Part shown: positions 1-11,425 of the stretch, in pieces
Layout: each line of letters begins with the position of its first letter
Position numbering within the stretch: position 1 is the stretch's first letter
NCBI RefSeq assembly: GCF_000346465.2
Contig: NC_034013.1
Coordinates: 14,204,486-14,268,485 of the forward strand
Direction of reading: 5' to 3'
Length of the DNA stretch: 64,000 nt
From: Prunus persica
Taxonomy: Eukaryota; Streptophyta; Magnoliopsida; Rosales; Rosaceae
Program-made: the position numbers and the translations under genes
The notes under the pieces: generated by a model
What the model was told of the DNA's origin: nothing
The model's input: only the letters and a program-made list of their open reading frames with translations
Databases searched by the model: none

Positions 1-166
1 TCTTGACCGCTCTGTTGAAACCAAATCGTTATCAGTACAACATATATGTATGTATAATTCCACAAACCTCCCCTAGCTTGTTCTTATTTCTTTAGCAAGT
101 CAGTCTAGATAAAAATTGTTTTAAGATTGATTATTTTGCTTCAATTACTTAATTATAGCTATTGTA

Positions 167-198
<32 letters not shown>

Positions 199-1289
199 AA
201 TAATTTTAATATATTCTTTAATTTTTTTAAATTCCGTCCTATCAAACTGTTACTGCGCCTTCCTTGAAAACTTCCTGGATCCGCCACTGTCCTTCCTCCA
301 ATCTCATCTTCCCTCTCACTTTCATTCTCCCTCTTTTTTACTTTATACTCTAGCACAAAAAATGAAAACTAAGAACTAAAATTAAAATAATTATCAAACG
401 GGCCTTATACACCGAAATCTCTCTTTTCTTTTGACTATTCTGTCAATATCACCTTAAACTTTATAATGCATTGTTTGATCGGGCGGAATATTTTGTTGAA
501 TGCTATTGCAACTTATATTGGTGTCTCTTTCGTACAACTTTCCTTAGAACACGAACCCATGTCGTATAAAGTCATAAAAAAGAAAAGTAGACCAAAATGA
601 ATTAACAAGTGAACAGATACATAAAACCTTAACAACGTGCACCCTGCACTCTCCTAATCAATAATCAAAATCTAATCAGACTCTAAGTTATAGAAGCTGA
701 AGGAGTTATAGGCATCTAAGCCTTACATATAATAAGTGATGAAGAAGGTATCAAATTTAAAGCCATGTGAACAAGTACATACCTTGCTTGCTTGCAAGAA
801 GTTCTCTAGTTAAAGTTAAAGCCAGAGCCAGGGATGCATTTTGTAATGATTAGTTTCTTTTTTAAACTAGGGCATATATCCCTCGTCATGTCATTTTGAC
901 AGCTGCTTACTTTTTAACCGGTGCGAAACACATGCATGATCAATTTTTTAACTTCCGTTCATGATCAAGAAAGAAATTATGACGCAACTAGGCCATGCAT
1001 AAAATCCTTGCGTAAGCTATGCTTGCTTCGGCTACACGGGGGATGTGTGAAATAGGATCCTCTACTATAGCCAATTAGGAAGGCTATCACGTTGACTGCA
1101 TGTAATGTTTTTGTCTTCATTGCAGTCATTGTAATTATAAAGCTTAATATGGAAGATCAGATTGACTTGTACTTGGCAAGCAATGAAAAGCTATAGAAAC
1201 AGAGGAACCGAGAGATGAAGAAGACGACTCTTTATTTCATTGCTTTTCTGAACAGAATGAATTGCACATTTTTATATGTAAGAGAAAGC
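1..1289. other. Left flank: 3' flank of the first CNGC gene and a duplicated upstream module
   Basis: No convincing gene. It contains a (TA)n microsatellite at about 171-192. The stretch at about 740-965 closely resembles 10345-10556, which lies upstream of the second CNGC gene, and partly resembles 16320-16390 upstream of the SEO gene. It therefore looks like the 5' flank of a further, off-window copy of a duplicated unit. From about 970 to 1260 the sequence resembles the 3' flank of the second CNGC gene (about 6255-6760), consistent with a tandem array. Confidence 0.55.
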
Positions 1290-4087
1290 TCATCTTTCTG
1301 ACAGAATTGGGACAACTGACATGGACCGAGTTTTCATTGGCAAGGCGGCAGGCTTCTCCGCTCTCTTGCGGCCCCGAAATGCTCTTTGTGGGTTTATAAC
1401 TGCCAATTCTTTCAACTGCAGCATCTGAGAGTCAGTCAAATTGTTGAGATCGATTCCCTTGGTAAATTGCCACCAGAAATATCTAAGGAGCACATGATTC
1501 TTTAAGTCCTCGGCCGTGAGAGCAAATGCTTCAACCCTTGTAATGGACCTAACATTTTTATCCGAGATGGGTAACTCAGTGGAGGGGGGAAATTTTGATG
1601 CCCAACTTATCAGTTCTTCTCCATAGAAATCACCTTGCTTAATATGCTTAGGTGTTGTGGGATCCTTTTTTACTCCGTTACTAGTTGTGTAGCTGCGAAC
1701 AGTCCCTTGCGTGACCAAGAGGATCATATCAAGGGCCTCGCCCTCTCGAATAATAAAACTATCCTTAGCATAGATCACTGGCTTAAAATGATCACAGATT
1801 CCTTTCAACTCTTCCAATCCATCTATGTCTTTAAGCTTCGGAACCTAAATATGTAACGAGTTATTCCTCCTTACAAGTCATAGTATACACCAGAAACGAT
1901 TGCTCATTAAACCAAAAAGTATATAGAAAGAAAAGAGAAATCACAGGGGAGTACATATGTAACTTACTTTCCTTAGCGTAGCCAAGCAGAGACAGCGCTT
2001 GACATAGCTTAAATAGTCCGGGGGAAGAACAAAGAGGATCTCCACATGAACATTTTTGTTTTCTTCAAGTTTTCGATGTACATTTTCCATGATCCGTGTC
2101 TTCATCGTGTTAGGGAGGCGATTTTCCGACAACCACAACTCAACCTCAAGACCTTTCATTTTCATGTTCCGTCTTTGCTTTTCTGATGTTGTGGTTGAAA
2201 ACTGCATGTATGTCTGCTCCACACACAAGTTAGTAGGAGACAAATACAAATACAAATAGAAAGAAAAAAAAAGTTTTAACTAGGGGCTTAAGCTTAAAAA
2301 AAGAAACAAATTTATATATATATTCAGAACGTACCAACCTGTATATTTCCAATGAGATATAAAAATAGTAGGAGACCAATTATAGAAATGAAAACTGCAA
2401 ATAGGTTTTCCCATGCGTAAGTGCTAGTCTGCAGGTTTTGACCAAAAGAACTGCAGTAATGAAATGATGAAACTTTTTAGAATAAGTAGCAACGATATTT
2501 TACTTTAATCTAATTTAATGTACGAGATTATATCAAACTATATTTATACATACGAACCTCAGATGTCGTAGACCCCACCAAAAGCAATTCAAAAACCTGT
2601 CTGGAAAATTTGTCGACTGTAGCACGCTGTACTGAAGGGCATCAACAAATATACCGAAATTGAAAAGAGTTGCATTTGGTGGATTTATAGGGCATAATTC
2701 ATTTAAAACTGTGACATTTCTGACTGAAGAGTCGTCACAACGAAAAGTATTAGGTTCACATCCATTTTCACTTTGACATGCATATTGCCAGCAAGCTATC
2801 TCTCGTTGAATAGCAAAAATATACCAAAGTGCTCCTATTACCTGTAATAGCAAACAAGTTAGTCAATGAAATTTCGAGTTCAGAGAAAAGTATGTTTGAG
2901 CCAAATTTAAACTAAGAATGTAACTCCATTTTATTTTATTATTATTATTTTTAAGTGCCAAACTGTGTGTATAATTTTTATTTTTGGGGAAGCAGATTCG
3001 AAGGCCTACACATATCATTGTGCGCATATTTAAAGTTAACTAGGATAGTATTGAAACTTACATGACTTGCAAGGATGTACAAGAAGAAATTTAAAAAACT
3101 TTTGACCCATATGCCTGCCTTCTTATGAGTCTTCTCACGTTCATGACACAATAGGTAGATGGGAAGAACTCGTGGGACATATTGCAACAAAACAAGAGAA
3201 TTTAGAAACTTCATTGTTTTCAATGATTTTGAGCCCCTCATTTTCGAAAGGAAAATGGAAAGTGCTACCTGGACAAAAATAACAAAGATTCTTAAGCCAA
3301 ATTTTAAATCTACTATCTAAGCTCGGACAACCTAAAGTAGTCAACCATGACAAATGGAGAAATTGGGAAATCAATCTACTTCATAGACCTTTTAAACTTA
3401 CCTGTGGGACGGGCAGAACAGCTAAAATATCAAGTAGGATGTAAAATTGCAAAGTCGTCCGTGAATTCACTGAGTTACTTGCTTTCAAAGGAACTGCCTC
3501 CTTTGCTTTAGGTCTAGTTAAAATTCGATACACCACATCGGCCATATAGAAGAGATCTGCTAATAATCGTAGACCAAAAGATATTGCCTTCAACCTTTTG
3601 TCGTATTTGAGGCACTTCCTATCCTCGTTAATGATGGGAATGTATAAGAACAAAGGATCCAGTGAGACAGCCAACACACATGATACTAAAAAGACGGTGT
3701 TCCATTCTGGAAAGAACCTATTTGGTTGAGCATGATTTTGTTCATGTCCAACAATATTGTTCCTTAGTTTGGTCCATTTATCGGATTTTTTCTTCCAATG
3801 CTGGACAACTCCCATTGAGATTGAACGTTGTACACTGAAAAAGACAAAGCAAATAACAAATTGCGGCCATTAGATAGAAACAAAGAAACATGAGAAGATA
3901 GCCGTTCATGCTTCTTCTCTCTTATATAACTATGTCACGCGATAAGAGAGAAAGACACAATGTTATAGGATCGCCTTATGTGATGGTTTAAAGCTTTAAC
4001 GTAAGTTAAATAAACTAACCTGGCAGTGGCGGGTTTCTCTTCCGAGTTCTCCATATCTAAATGTATTTCGCCCTTCCGATTAGCCAT
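1290..4087 (-). CDS. Cyclic nucleotide-gated ion channel 1-like, tandem copy A
   Basis: Plant CNGCs are plasma-membrane, non-selective, Ca2+-permeable cation channels controlled by cyclic nucleotides and calmodulin. Seven exons keep one open frame: 4087-4020, 3834-3402, 3268-3062, 2841-2558, 2450-2339, 2213-1968 and 1844-1290, giving about 634 aa. Exon 2 carries the S1-S2 segments (WNTVFLVSCVLAVSLDPLF), exon 3 the S4-S5 region (FLNSLVLLQYVPR), and exons 4-5 the pore (CFWWGL, then SSFGQNL with the plant GQN filter) and S6. Exons 6-7 hold the C-linker and cyclic-nucleotide-binding domain (FIIREGEALDMI, GDFYGEEL), ending in an IQ-like basic tail. Family members are commonly about 700 aa, so this one is somewhat short. 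The start is the ATG giving MANRKGEIHLD, before a phase-2 intron shared with copy B. It may be functional; ligand and ion selectivity cannot be read from sequence. Confidence 0.88.
2491..2513 (-). mobile_element. SINE tail remnant in CNGC copy A intron 4
   Basis: About 23 bp in the intron between the exons 2841-2558 and 2450-2339 match the 3' tail of the SINE that is nearly complete at the same intron position in copy B (8160-8283) and at 37221-37353. The tRNA-like body is absent here. Confidence 0.4.
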
Positions 4088-5470
4088 AACTTAACCACTC
4101 AAGCTTGCTTTTTTTCTGAATGTTGAACCCCCCCTGCAAAAATGGACAACGGGAAAGTTAAACCAATTATCATGTTTGTACTAGAAAATGTGATGAGAGA
4201 GAGAGAGAGAGAGTTGAAAAACCTTAAAGCTTTGCACTCAGTTTAGGAAGCTTTCCAGTAGGTAGAGCAGAGAGCAGGGGGGAGGCATTAGAATTTATAT
4301 AATGACATGTTTGACCTGAACAGGCTGAACTAAGGCAATATTGACAATGGGTCTTCTCCTCATCGCAGAGTCTTTTTTTAATAATAATAAAAAAAACAAA
4401 TATTATTGCAACTCGTGTTCCCATTTAACCAAAAAGAAACCAAAGACCTCGGAAAGGATGAGTCTGGACTGGAAACATTAATAAACATTATGTCATGACT
4501 CATGCCTAAACATGCAATTGAAAATTGCATGTGAAGTCAATCGAACCGCTAGACTTTGATCTAAGCATTATGGCATCATGAAAAAATCTTTATAGCGAGA
4601 TTTCTCTCTGCTGTCCTAAACATTAACTTAATGACCCCTTAACATAAATAAATCTAAACACAAAACGCGTGACTGTTTTTTTGTAATTTTATTTACTAGA
4701 AATAAAGTAAGTTACGAAGATCGGGTCAACTGTATATAAAAGTCAAAGCTTGCAGAACTGTAAGTAGAGTCAACCGTGTAAGCACGATGACGTGGTATGA
4801 CCACTGTTGGTGAACAAAGGTTCATTGCATCTGTCACAGGGAAGTCTCTCTGTGTGTAAGCACTCAAAACTACCACCCTTTTATTTCTAGAATTGGTCTC
4901 CTACTATTTTTTATATGAGATATTTAGTTACATACCCATTTTTAGCACTCGTGATATAAATAAACTCTACACCATTTAATTTCTATAAACAAAAAAAGAA
5001 AAAGAAAAAAAAGACAGCTGAATCTATTGAATATAATTTTGATTATTAAATTACTTTGATACCCAATTAAATGTTTTGGGTTTTTTTTATAATGAAGTTT
5101 TTGGATTGGGCTTGTTTTAAGGAATCGATGGCAATTTTGAAATTTATAGGAAATTTGAAGCCTCTTTGTTATGTTGTAAATGAGTTTTGAATATGTTCCT
5201 AAATTCTATTTCATGTGAGGTTTTTTATAGTGAATGTGCCCCACATGTAATAATATTGTGAACTTTTTGTTAACAATAAGAATATTGTGAACTTTTTGTA
5301 AATAATAAGAATATTAGTTCAACTTATTAGGTGAAATAATTCGGATTGGATTATTGGATCCGATGTCCGATAATCAAACAAATCAAATATGGATCTAGTT
5401 GTGAATGATCCGTCAGATTATCAAATCAGATTGGGTCGGCTCTATGCTATAAATAAAATATTTTTTTAAC
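4088..5470. other. Intergenic region upstream of CNGC copy A
   Basis: No gene seen. A (GA)n run lies at about 4197-4213. Two blocks recur upstream of copy B in the same orientation but in swapped order: about 4548-4645 matches about 12722-12825, and about 5232-5430 matches about 12000-12200. The second block contains a short direct repeat (AATATTGTGAACTTTTTGT twice). Confidence 0.5.
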
Positions 5471-6168
5471 GTATAGCCGCACGGCTATACCCATTAAATA
5501 GCACAATTTGAATTTCTCTTTTTTAATTATTTTAATTAGTAGTTATGTTTTACTTATTATTTACTAAGTGAACAATTAGTATTTATTTTTATTCGATAAT
5601 ATGTGAGTATTTGTATTATACGTGTATTATACATTTGCTTTTTTAAAAAAATTTGCATTTTACCAAGTCTTTAAGACGTTTACGAAAAACGAAAGTATTA
5701 TTGAAAAATACATACGTACATGTATAATACAAGTACTAAATGGGAAACTGCTAAATTCTTTATACGGGTAATAACTCTAGAAAAGTAAAAAATAAAAAAT
5801 GGACAATAGAGACTCATGTAATGGCCTAATAATAATGGATAATGCTACTAACTATTCTTATCGATAAACGAAAATCAAGGAAAAAGAATTATATGTATAA
5901 AAAAAAAAAAGGATTTTAGTAGATATTTAAAATAAATAATTATATTAAAATTTTTTTAAAAAAAAGGAAGCAGTATAGCCCCGCGGCTTTACTATTAATT
6001 TTTTTTATATAAAAAAATTGAGTGTTTTTAGGAGATATTTTTTAAAAAGAACTCACGTGTTTTTTTAAAAGAGTATAGCCGTACGGATATAACCCATAAA
6101 TAGAATATTTCAAACGTATAGCCGCATGGCTATACTTTATAAATAGAATTTAGTATAGCCTGGCGGGT
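5471..6168. repeat. Cluster of GTATAGCCG..CGGCTATAC palindromes
   Basis: Five copies of a roughly 20-bp palindrome lie in AT-rich DNA. They are at 5471-5490 (GTATAGCCGCACGGCTATAC), 5973-5992, 6073-6093, 6116-6135 and a half copy at 6153-6168. The arms GTATAGCC/GGCTATAC are conserved while the centre varies (CA, CCGC, GTA, CATG). Most are followed by a shared CCATAAATAGAAT-like tail. There is no coding potential. A related cluster lies at 55506-55626. The nature is unknown; they could be hairpin-forming ends of a small transposon family. Confidence 0.7.
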
Positions 6169-6897
6169 CTTAGTTGTTATGTTTAAGTTAGGGGTTTTTT
6201 TAAGGACAATGTCTTGAATAATTGTAGGTTTTTGGGATATTTACTATTAAGCAAAACATGGTGAGATTATGACTCAACTTGGCCATGTAAAATTCCTCGC
6301 TTCAGCTAGACAAGTGTGATGTGTAAAATATCTTTTAATGCATACAAACTACATAGGCTTTCAACATAATTAACAACAGCACATATATTACAGCAATCCT
6401 AAAGCTGTCTGTTAGACAATCATCTAAACAGATGGTTAACGTTGCCTGGTTGGTTTTGATTATCCTCATTTACACATATAATCTTTGATCTCCCAGTCTC
6501 TGGCGGTTAATACTTCGAACAAATTATCTTAAGTGTAGAAGTAAATGCTCTTAACCTCTTGAGCTAGTAACTCCTATCCGAGTGCTAGAAATCTTAAATG
6601 TAGTACTCTTGTATATGGAAAATCAGTTTGACTTTGTACATATATATTATAGCCAATTGAGTGATAACAAGCAATGAAAAGCTATAGAAACAGAGCGACG
6701 AAAACATGAAGAAGACTGTTATTTCATTGCTTTTCTGAATCGAATGACTTGTACATCAGTTATCTGATTTTATATGTTACAGAAAGCAACTTTCTTACAG
6801 AACTGGTTCAGACAATCTTATTTCTATTAACAACTCCAACTAATTCTAAACAGCTGTTAACAGAATTACTCCTTTGCAAACTTCCTTGGACATGCTC

Positions 6898-9800
6898 TTA
6901 TCCTTGAGGAGGCTCAATGCTTCTTCGCTTTCTTGAGCGACGAAATGCTGTTTGTAAGGTTATAACTGCAAATAATTGCTTCAACTGCAGCATTTGAGAG
7001 TCAGTCAAATTCTCGAGATCAATTCTCTTGGTAAATTGCCACCGGAAATATCTAAGGATGACATGATTCTTTAAGTAATCAGCCGTGAGAGCAAATGCTT
7101 CAACTCTTGTTTTGGACCGAACATTTTCATACGAGATGGGTAATTCAGTGGAGGGTGGAAATTTTGATGCCCAAGTTATAAGTTCTTCTCCGTAAAAATC
7201 ACCTTTCTCAATACACTTAGGTTTTGAGGGGTGGTTTTTCCCTCCACTGCTAGTTGTGTAGGTCCGAACAGTCCCTTGCGTGATCAAGAGTATCATTTCA
7301 AGGGGCTCCCCCTCTCGAATGATAAAGCTGTCCTTAGCATAGATCACTGGCTTAAAATGCTCACAGATTTCCTTCAACTCATCCAACCCTTCGATCTCTT
7401 TAAGCTTCGGAACCTACATATATATATATATATATATATATTTATCACGAGTTTAATTACATGTAACGAGTAATTCTTCCTTATAAGTCATATAAAAAAA
7501 GAATGACAAGAGAGTATGTATGACTTACTTTCCTTAGTATGGGCAAGCAAATACAGCGCGTGACATAGGTTAAATATTCCGGGGGAAGAGCATAGAGTAT
7601 CTCCACATGACCATTTTTGTTTTGTTCAAGTAGTCGCTGTACATGTTCCATGATCCTTGCTTTCATGGTCTTAGGCAAGCCATTTTCAGATAACCACAAT
7701 TCTACCTCAAGACCTTTCATTTTCATCTTCCGTCTAAGCTTTTCTGACGTTGTGGTTGACAACTGCATATATGTCTGCTCTACACAATAAATTTGTTCAT
7801 CACATTTTGATCATAAAACCCCACATAAACTACTCATTTATGATCACTTGAAGGAAATTTAACCAGAGTCTGAGATCCCAGGAAACCTAAACAATGTATA
7901 CATGTATAGATTATACTGAGAAAGAAAAAAGAAAAAAGAAAAATAAGGCTAATTAAAGAAACAGATTTATATATTCAGTACATATGCTAACCTGTAAATT
8001 CCCAATGAGATATAAAAATAGTAGGAGACCAATTATAGAAATAAAAACTGCAAATAGATTTTCCCATGCGTAGGTGCTAGTCTGGAGGTTTTGACCAAGA
8101 GAACTGCAGTAATGAAATGATCAAACTTTTTAGAATAAGATATAACACATATATATATACATATTTTATTTATCCAAACAATATTGTACTTTAATCTAAT
8201 CTAAACTATGGACAGGGGGATTCAAACTCGGGTGCAAAGAGAGAGCATATCCGCTCTAGCAAACTTGGCTCAGCCCATACCATATGTATGCAAGATAACA
8301 TATTTGTTCATGAAATCAGAACTATTTGTTAATTTTCGATGACTTTCAGTTGAGGGTAAATTCTTTTTTCTCTTTAATTACTACTCAAAAGCAAGAATTA
8401 AGATTATATCAAACGATTACAAACCTCAGATTTAGTAGACCCCACCAAAAGCAATACAAAAATTTCTCTGGAAAATCTGTCGACAGTAACACGCCAGACT
8501 GAATGGCATGTTTAAATATACCAAAATCGAAAAAAGTTGCATTTGATGGCTTTATAGGACATAAATCATATAAAACTGTGATATTTCTCGGTGAAGGGTC
8601 ATCACATTCACAGCTAAAAGTATTAGGTTCACATCCTTTTTCACTTCGACATGCATATTGCCAACAAACTGTCTCTCGTTGAATTGCAAAAAAATACCAA
8701 AGCGCTCCGATTACCTATATAAGACCAAAAAAATTAGTCAATGATTATTGGATTTGGAGGTGAGAGAAAACTACATTTGAATTGAAAGATATTTAAACAA
8801 AAAATGTAACTTCATTTTTTTTTTCAATTTTTTGAGCATTTAAAATTAATTAAGATAATATTGAAACTTACATGACTGGCAAGAATGTACAAGAAGAAAT
8901 TGAAAAAACTTTTGACCCATATGCCCGGCTTTTTAGCAGCCTTCTTACGTTCATAACACAATCTGTAAATGAGAAGAACTCGTGGCACATATTGCAACAC
9001 AATAAGAAAATTTAGAAACTTCATTGTTTTCGATGATCTTGAGCCCCTCATTTTTGAAAAGATGGAAAGGACTACCTGGAAATAAATAAGGGGGACCATT
9101 AAGGCAATTGTTAAATCTAATTATTGTATGACAAATGTTTGATTAATGAGTATATATGAGAGTTAAAACTTAAAATCTAAGCTCATACGGCTCTAAAGTA
9201 ATCAACCATGACAAATAGAGAAATTGGGAAATAAATCTACCTCACATATAAAACTTAATCTTACCTGGGGGACGGGTAGAATAGCTAAAATGTCAATTAG
9301 GATGTAAGATTGCAAAATCCTCTTAGCTTTTGCAAGAACATTCATACTCATGGATTTACTTCTTTTCAAAGGAACTGCCTCCTCTGCTTTTGTTGTCCTA
9401 GCTTTAGGTCTAGCTAAAATTCGAAGCACCAGGTCGGCAATGTAGAAGAGATCTGTTAACGATCGTAAAGCAAAGGATATTGCCTTCAACCTTTTGTCCA
9501 ATTTGAGGCACTTCCTATCCTCCTCAACGATAGGGATGTAAAAGAACAAAGGATCCAGTAAGACAGCCAACACACATGATACTACAAATATGGTGTTCCA
9601 CCATTCTTGAAGGAATGACTTTGGTTGATCAGGATATTCGATGACAGATTTCAAAAACGGAACTAGTGCTTTTCTCCAATGCTGGATAGGTGTTTGTTGG
9701 ATTGAATGTTGTTCACCACTGAAAAAAGACATAGCAAATAATGTATTGCTCCCACTAGGTAGAAGAAACATGAAAAAATCGTCATTGAGGCTTTTCTCTT

Positions 9801-10115
9801 ATGTAGCTATATGTTGCTCAATGAGAGAGAGAGAGAGAGATACATAAATGTCATGGAATCGTCCCATAAAAGTTTTTCTCGTGAAGAAAAGAGTTGCACT
9901 AGGACTGCCCGTATTCAAGAGTTTCTTGTTGTTAGTAGGCAAATCAAGTACAAAACGAAAAAGGGATATGGTATAGCGCACTGTACATTGTGAACGTTAT
10001 GGATAAAATCCTGGAATATGTTCACAGTGTGATGGTTTAAAGTTAAATAAACTAACCTGGCAGTGGCAGGTTTCTCTTCCACAACTAAACGTGTTTCTTC
10101 TTTCCCATTCGCCAT
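6898..10115 (-). CDS. Cyclic nucleotide-gated ion channel 1-like, tandem copy B
   Basis: This is a paralogue of copy A with the same seven-exon structure: 10115-10057, 9718-9265, 9075-8872, 8714-8425, 8103-7992, 7774-7529 and 7413-6898, in one open frame of about 626 aa. The order is S1-S2 (WNTIFVVSCVLAVLLDPLFF), S4-S5, pore (CFWWGLLNLRSSLGQNL), S6, C-linker (MKGLEVELWLSENGLP), cyclic-nucleotide-binding domain (FIIREGEPLEMI, GDFYGEEL, VRSKTRVEAFALTADYL) and an IQ-like segment (ITLQTAFRRSRKRR). Relative to copy A it has a KARTTKAEEAVPL insertion in the cytosolic loop after S2 and a shorter C-terminus. Start: ATG before MANGKEETRLV, at the homologous position. The intron between exons 4 and 5 carries a SINE. 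It is probably a working channel, with the same limits as copy A. Confidence 0.88.
8160..8283 (-). mobile_element. tRNA-derived SINE in intron 4 of CNGC copy B
   Basis: Read on the minus strand, the body has a box-A-like stretch (TGAGCCAAGTTTGCTAGAGC) followed about 35 bp later by a box-B-like GAGTTTGAATCC. It then runs into an AT-rich tail related to that of the element at 37221-37353. Possible target-site duplications (AAGATATAACA and AAGATAACA) are imperfect. A tail remnant of the same element remains at the homologous place in copy A. Confidence 0.6.
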
Positions 10116-10344
10116 AACTCAACCGCTCAAGCTTGTTTATGATGCAACTAAGGAGCTTTTCAAAATCCCACAAAGTTCCCTGCAAAAATGGACAACTAAA
10201 AGTTATAGTATTTATATTGGAACCTGGCAGCTTTCATTTAAGCACTCTTAATTGCTACAACGATAAAGTAGAGCCTATTACGTAAGCACGATGACGAATT
10301 TCTTTATAGGAACATAGGTGCATTAATGCACCCGTGACATGGAG

Positions 10345-10556
10345 ATGGTATCAAATTCAAAGCCCTGTGTACGAACAAGTTCGTATACCTTGCTTTCTTG
10401 CAAGTTGAAGCCAGGTATTCACTGTGTAATTATTATTTCTTTTTTAAACTAGGGCATATATCCCTCATCATGTAACTTTGACTGTAATTATTCCAGCTGC
10501 TTACTTTTTTTACCAGTGTGAAACACATGATCAACTGTTTAAATTCCCTCTCATAA
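10345..10556. repeat. Duplicated upstream module, interrupted by a CACTA end
   Basis: This stretch matches about 740-965, including TTTTTTAAACTAGGGCATAT and the following GCTGCTTACTTTTT and GAAACACATG segments. The similarity stops at 10556, exactly where the CACTA-like terminus begins. Confidence 0.6.
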
Positions 10557-10573
10557 CACTACAAGAAAAAGGG
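10557..10573. mobile_element. CACTA (En/Spm-type) transposon terminus
   Basis: The sequence CACTACAAGAAAAAGGG is the hallmark terminal sequence of plant CACTA elements. It is preceded by TAA, a possible 3-bp target duplication. I did not find the opposite terminus (TTTTCTTGTAGTG) in the window, so the element is truncated or its other end has decayed. The captured gene fragments at 10682-10985 lie just inside it. Confidence 0.6.
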
Positions 10574-10681
10574 TCAGTAATAGCATCAACCACAAAAATC
10601 AAGCCATCCCTGAACACTGCCAAACAAAAACCGCACAAAATTCAATCAGACATAAAATTATTTAGAAGAAAGTTGATACCT

Positions 10682-10985
10682 TAGGCCTGAGGAACATCGC
10701 AGCCCAAATGCGCCCTCTTTCGAGGGCGATGATCCAAGTGAATGAAAGGAAACTCCGTCACACGCTCAATCTCCATGATCGTAGAGGGCCATACTTCTTC
10801 GAGAGACCACGAAGGGAGGGTGCAGGAAGGCGCCTAGCTGGCGAAGGTTTCCAATAATAGGTAGTTTTGGTGGGGAAGGTGGTAGTTTGAGTGTTTTCCC
10901 ACTTGATCTAGCAAGTGAAAGCAAAATGTACAGAGAAAGGAAGAAAATGGGAAGCAGGAAAAGGTTGCTTTGTAGATGTTGCCAT
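10682..10985 (-). pseudogene. Chimeric gene fragments: CYP71A-type P450 N-terminus joined to AFC2-kinase exon 1
   Basis: Read on the minus strand from 10985, the sequence encodes a hydrophobic anchor (LLPIFFLSLYILLSLA) and the proline-rich P450 hinge (LPPSPPKLPIIGNLRQLG), then, after a frameshift, SLRGLSKKYGPL. This is the start of a CYP71A-type P450. At about 10777 it changes abruptly to MEIERVTEFPFIHLDHRPRK and RAHLGCDVPQA, which match the conserved first exon of plant AFC2 LAMMER-type protein kinases. It ends in a degenerate donor site followed by intron-like DNA reaching the CACTA end. Two unrelated genes fused in one orientation, both broken, fit transposon gene-fragment capture. Confidence 0.7.
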
Positions 10986-11036
10986 GTTTGATTTAAAAGT
11001 GATAATAGAAGAGCTGGTGCTCTACTTTTTTGGCTT

Positions 11037-11425
11037 GGGTAATCTACCGTTTTGCCACTGAATTATACCATAATTATTAATTTATTCTATTACTTTTTTT
11101 TCCCCGTAAATTAAGAACTTACACTATATGAAAATAAGTTCTAATTTTTTTTCCTTGTTTAGTCATTAATATTGACAAAAATTTGGATAGACAATGTGCA
11201 AGTCACATGATAAAAATTTAAATAGACATCCAAAAAATTGACAACAAGTCTCAAATCGGTCTATCTCTATTTCATTTTTTAAAAAAAAAAAATTTAAAAA
11301 AAATTTAAATTTAAAAAAAAAAAAAAGGTTCTATGATCATCGCTCTTTTTTCAACAAAAAAAATTGTGTCTATGGGTAATTTGAAAATTATAATATAGTT
11401 CATGGAACAAAACGGTAGATTACCC
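11037..11425. mobile_element. MITE with terminal inverted repeats
   Basis: The left end GGGTAATCTACCGTTTTG (11037-11054) is repeated inverted at the right end (about 11408-11425), and similarity continues into the flanking GAATTATACCATAATTAT / ATAATATAGTTC parts. The 389-bp interior is AT-rich and non-coding. No clear target-site duplication was found. Confidence 0.6.
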
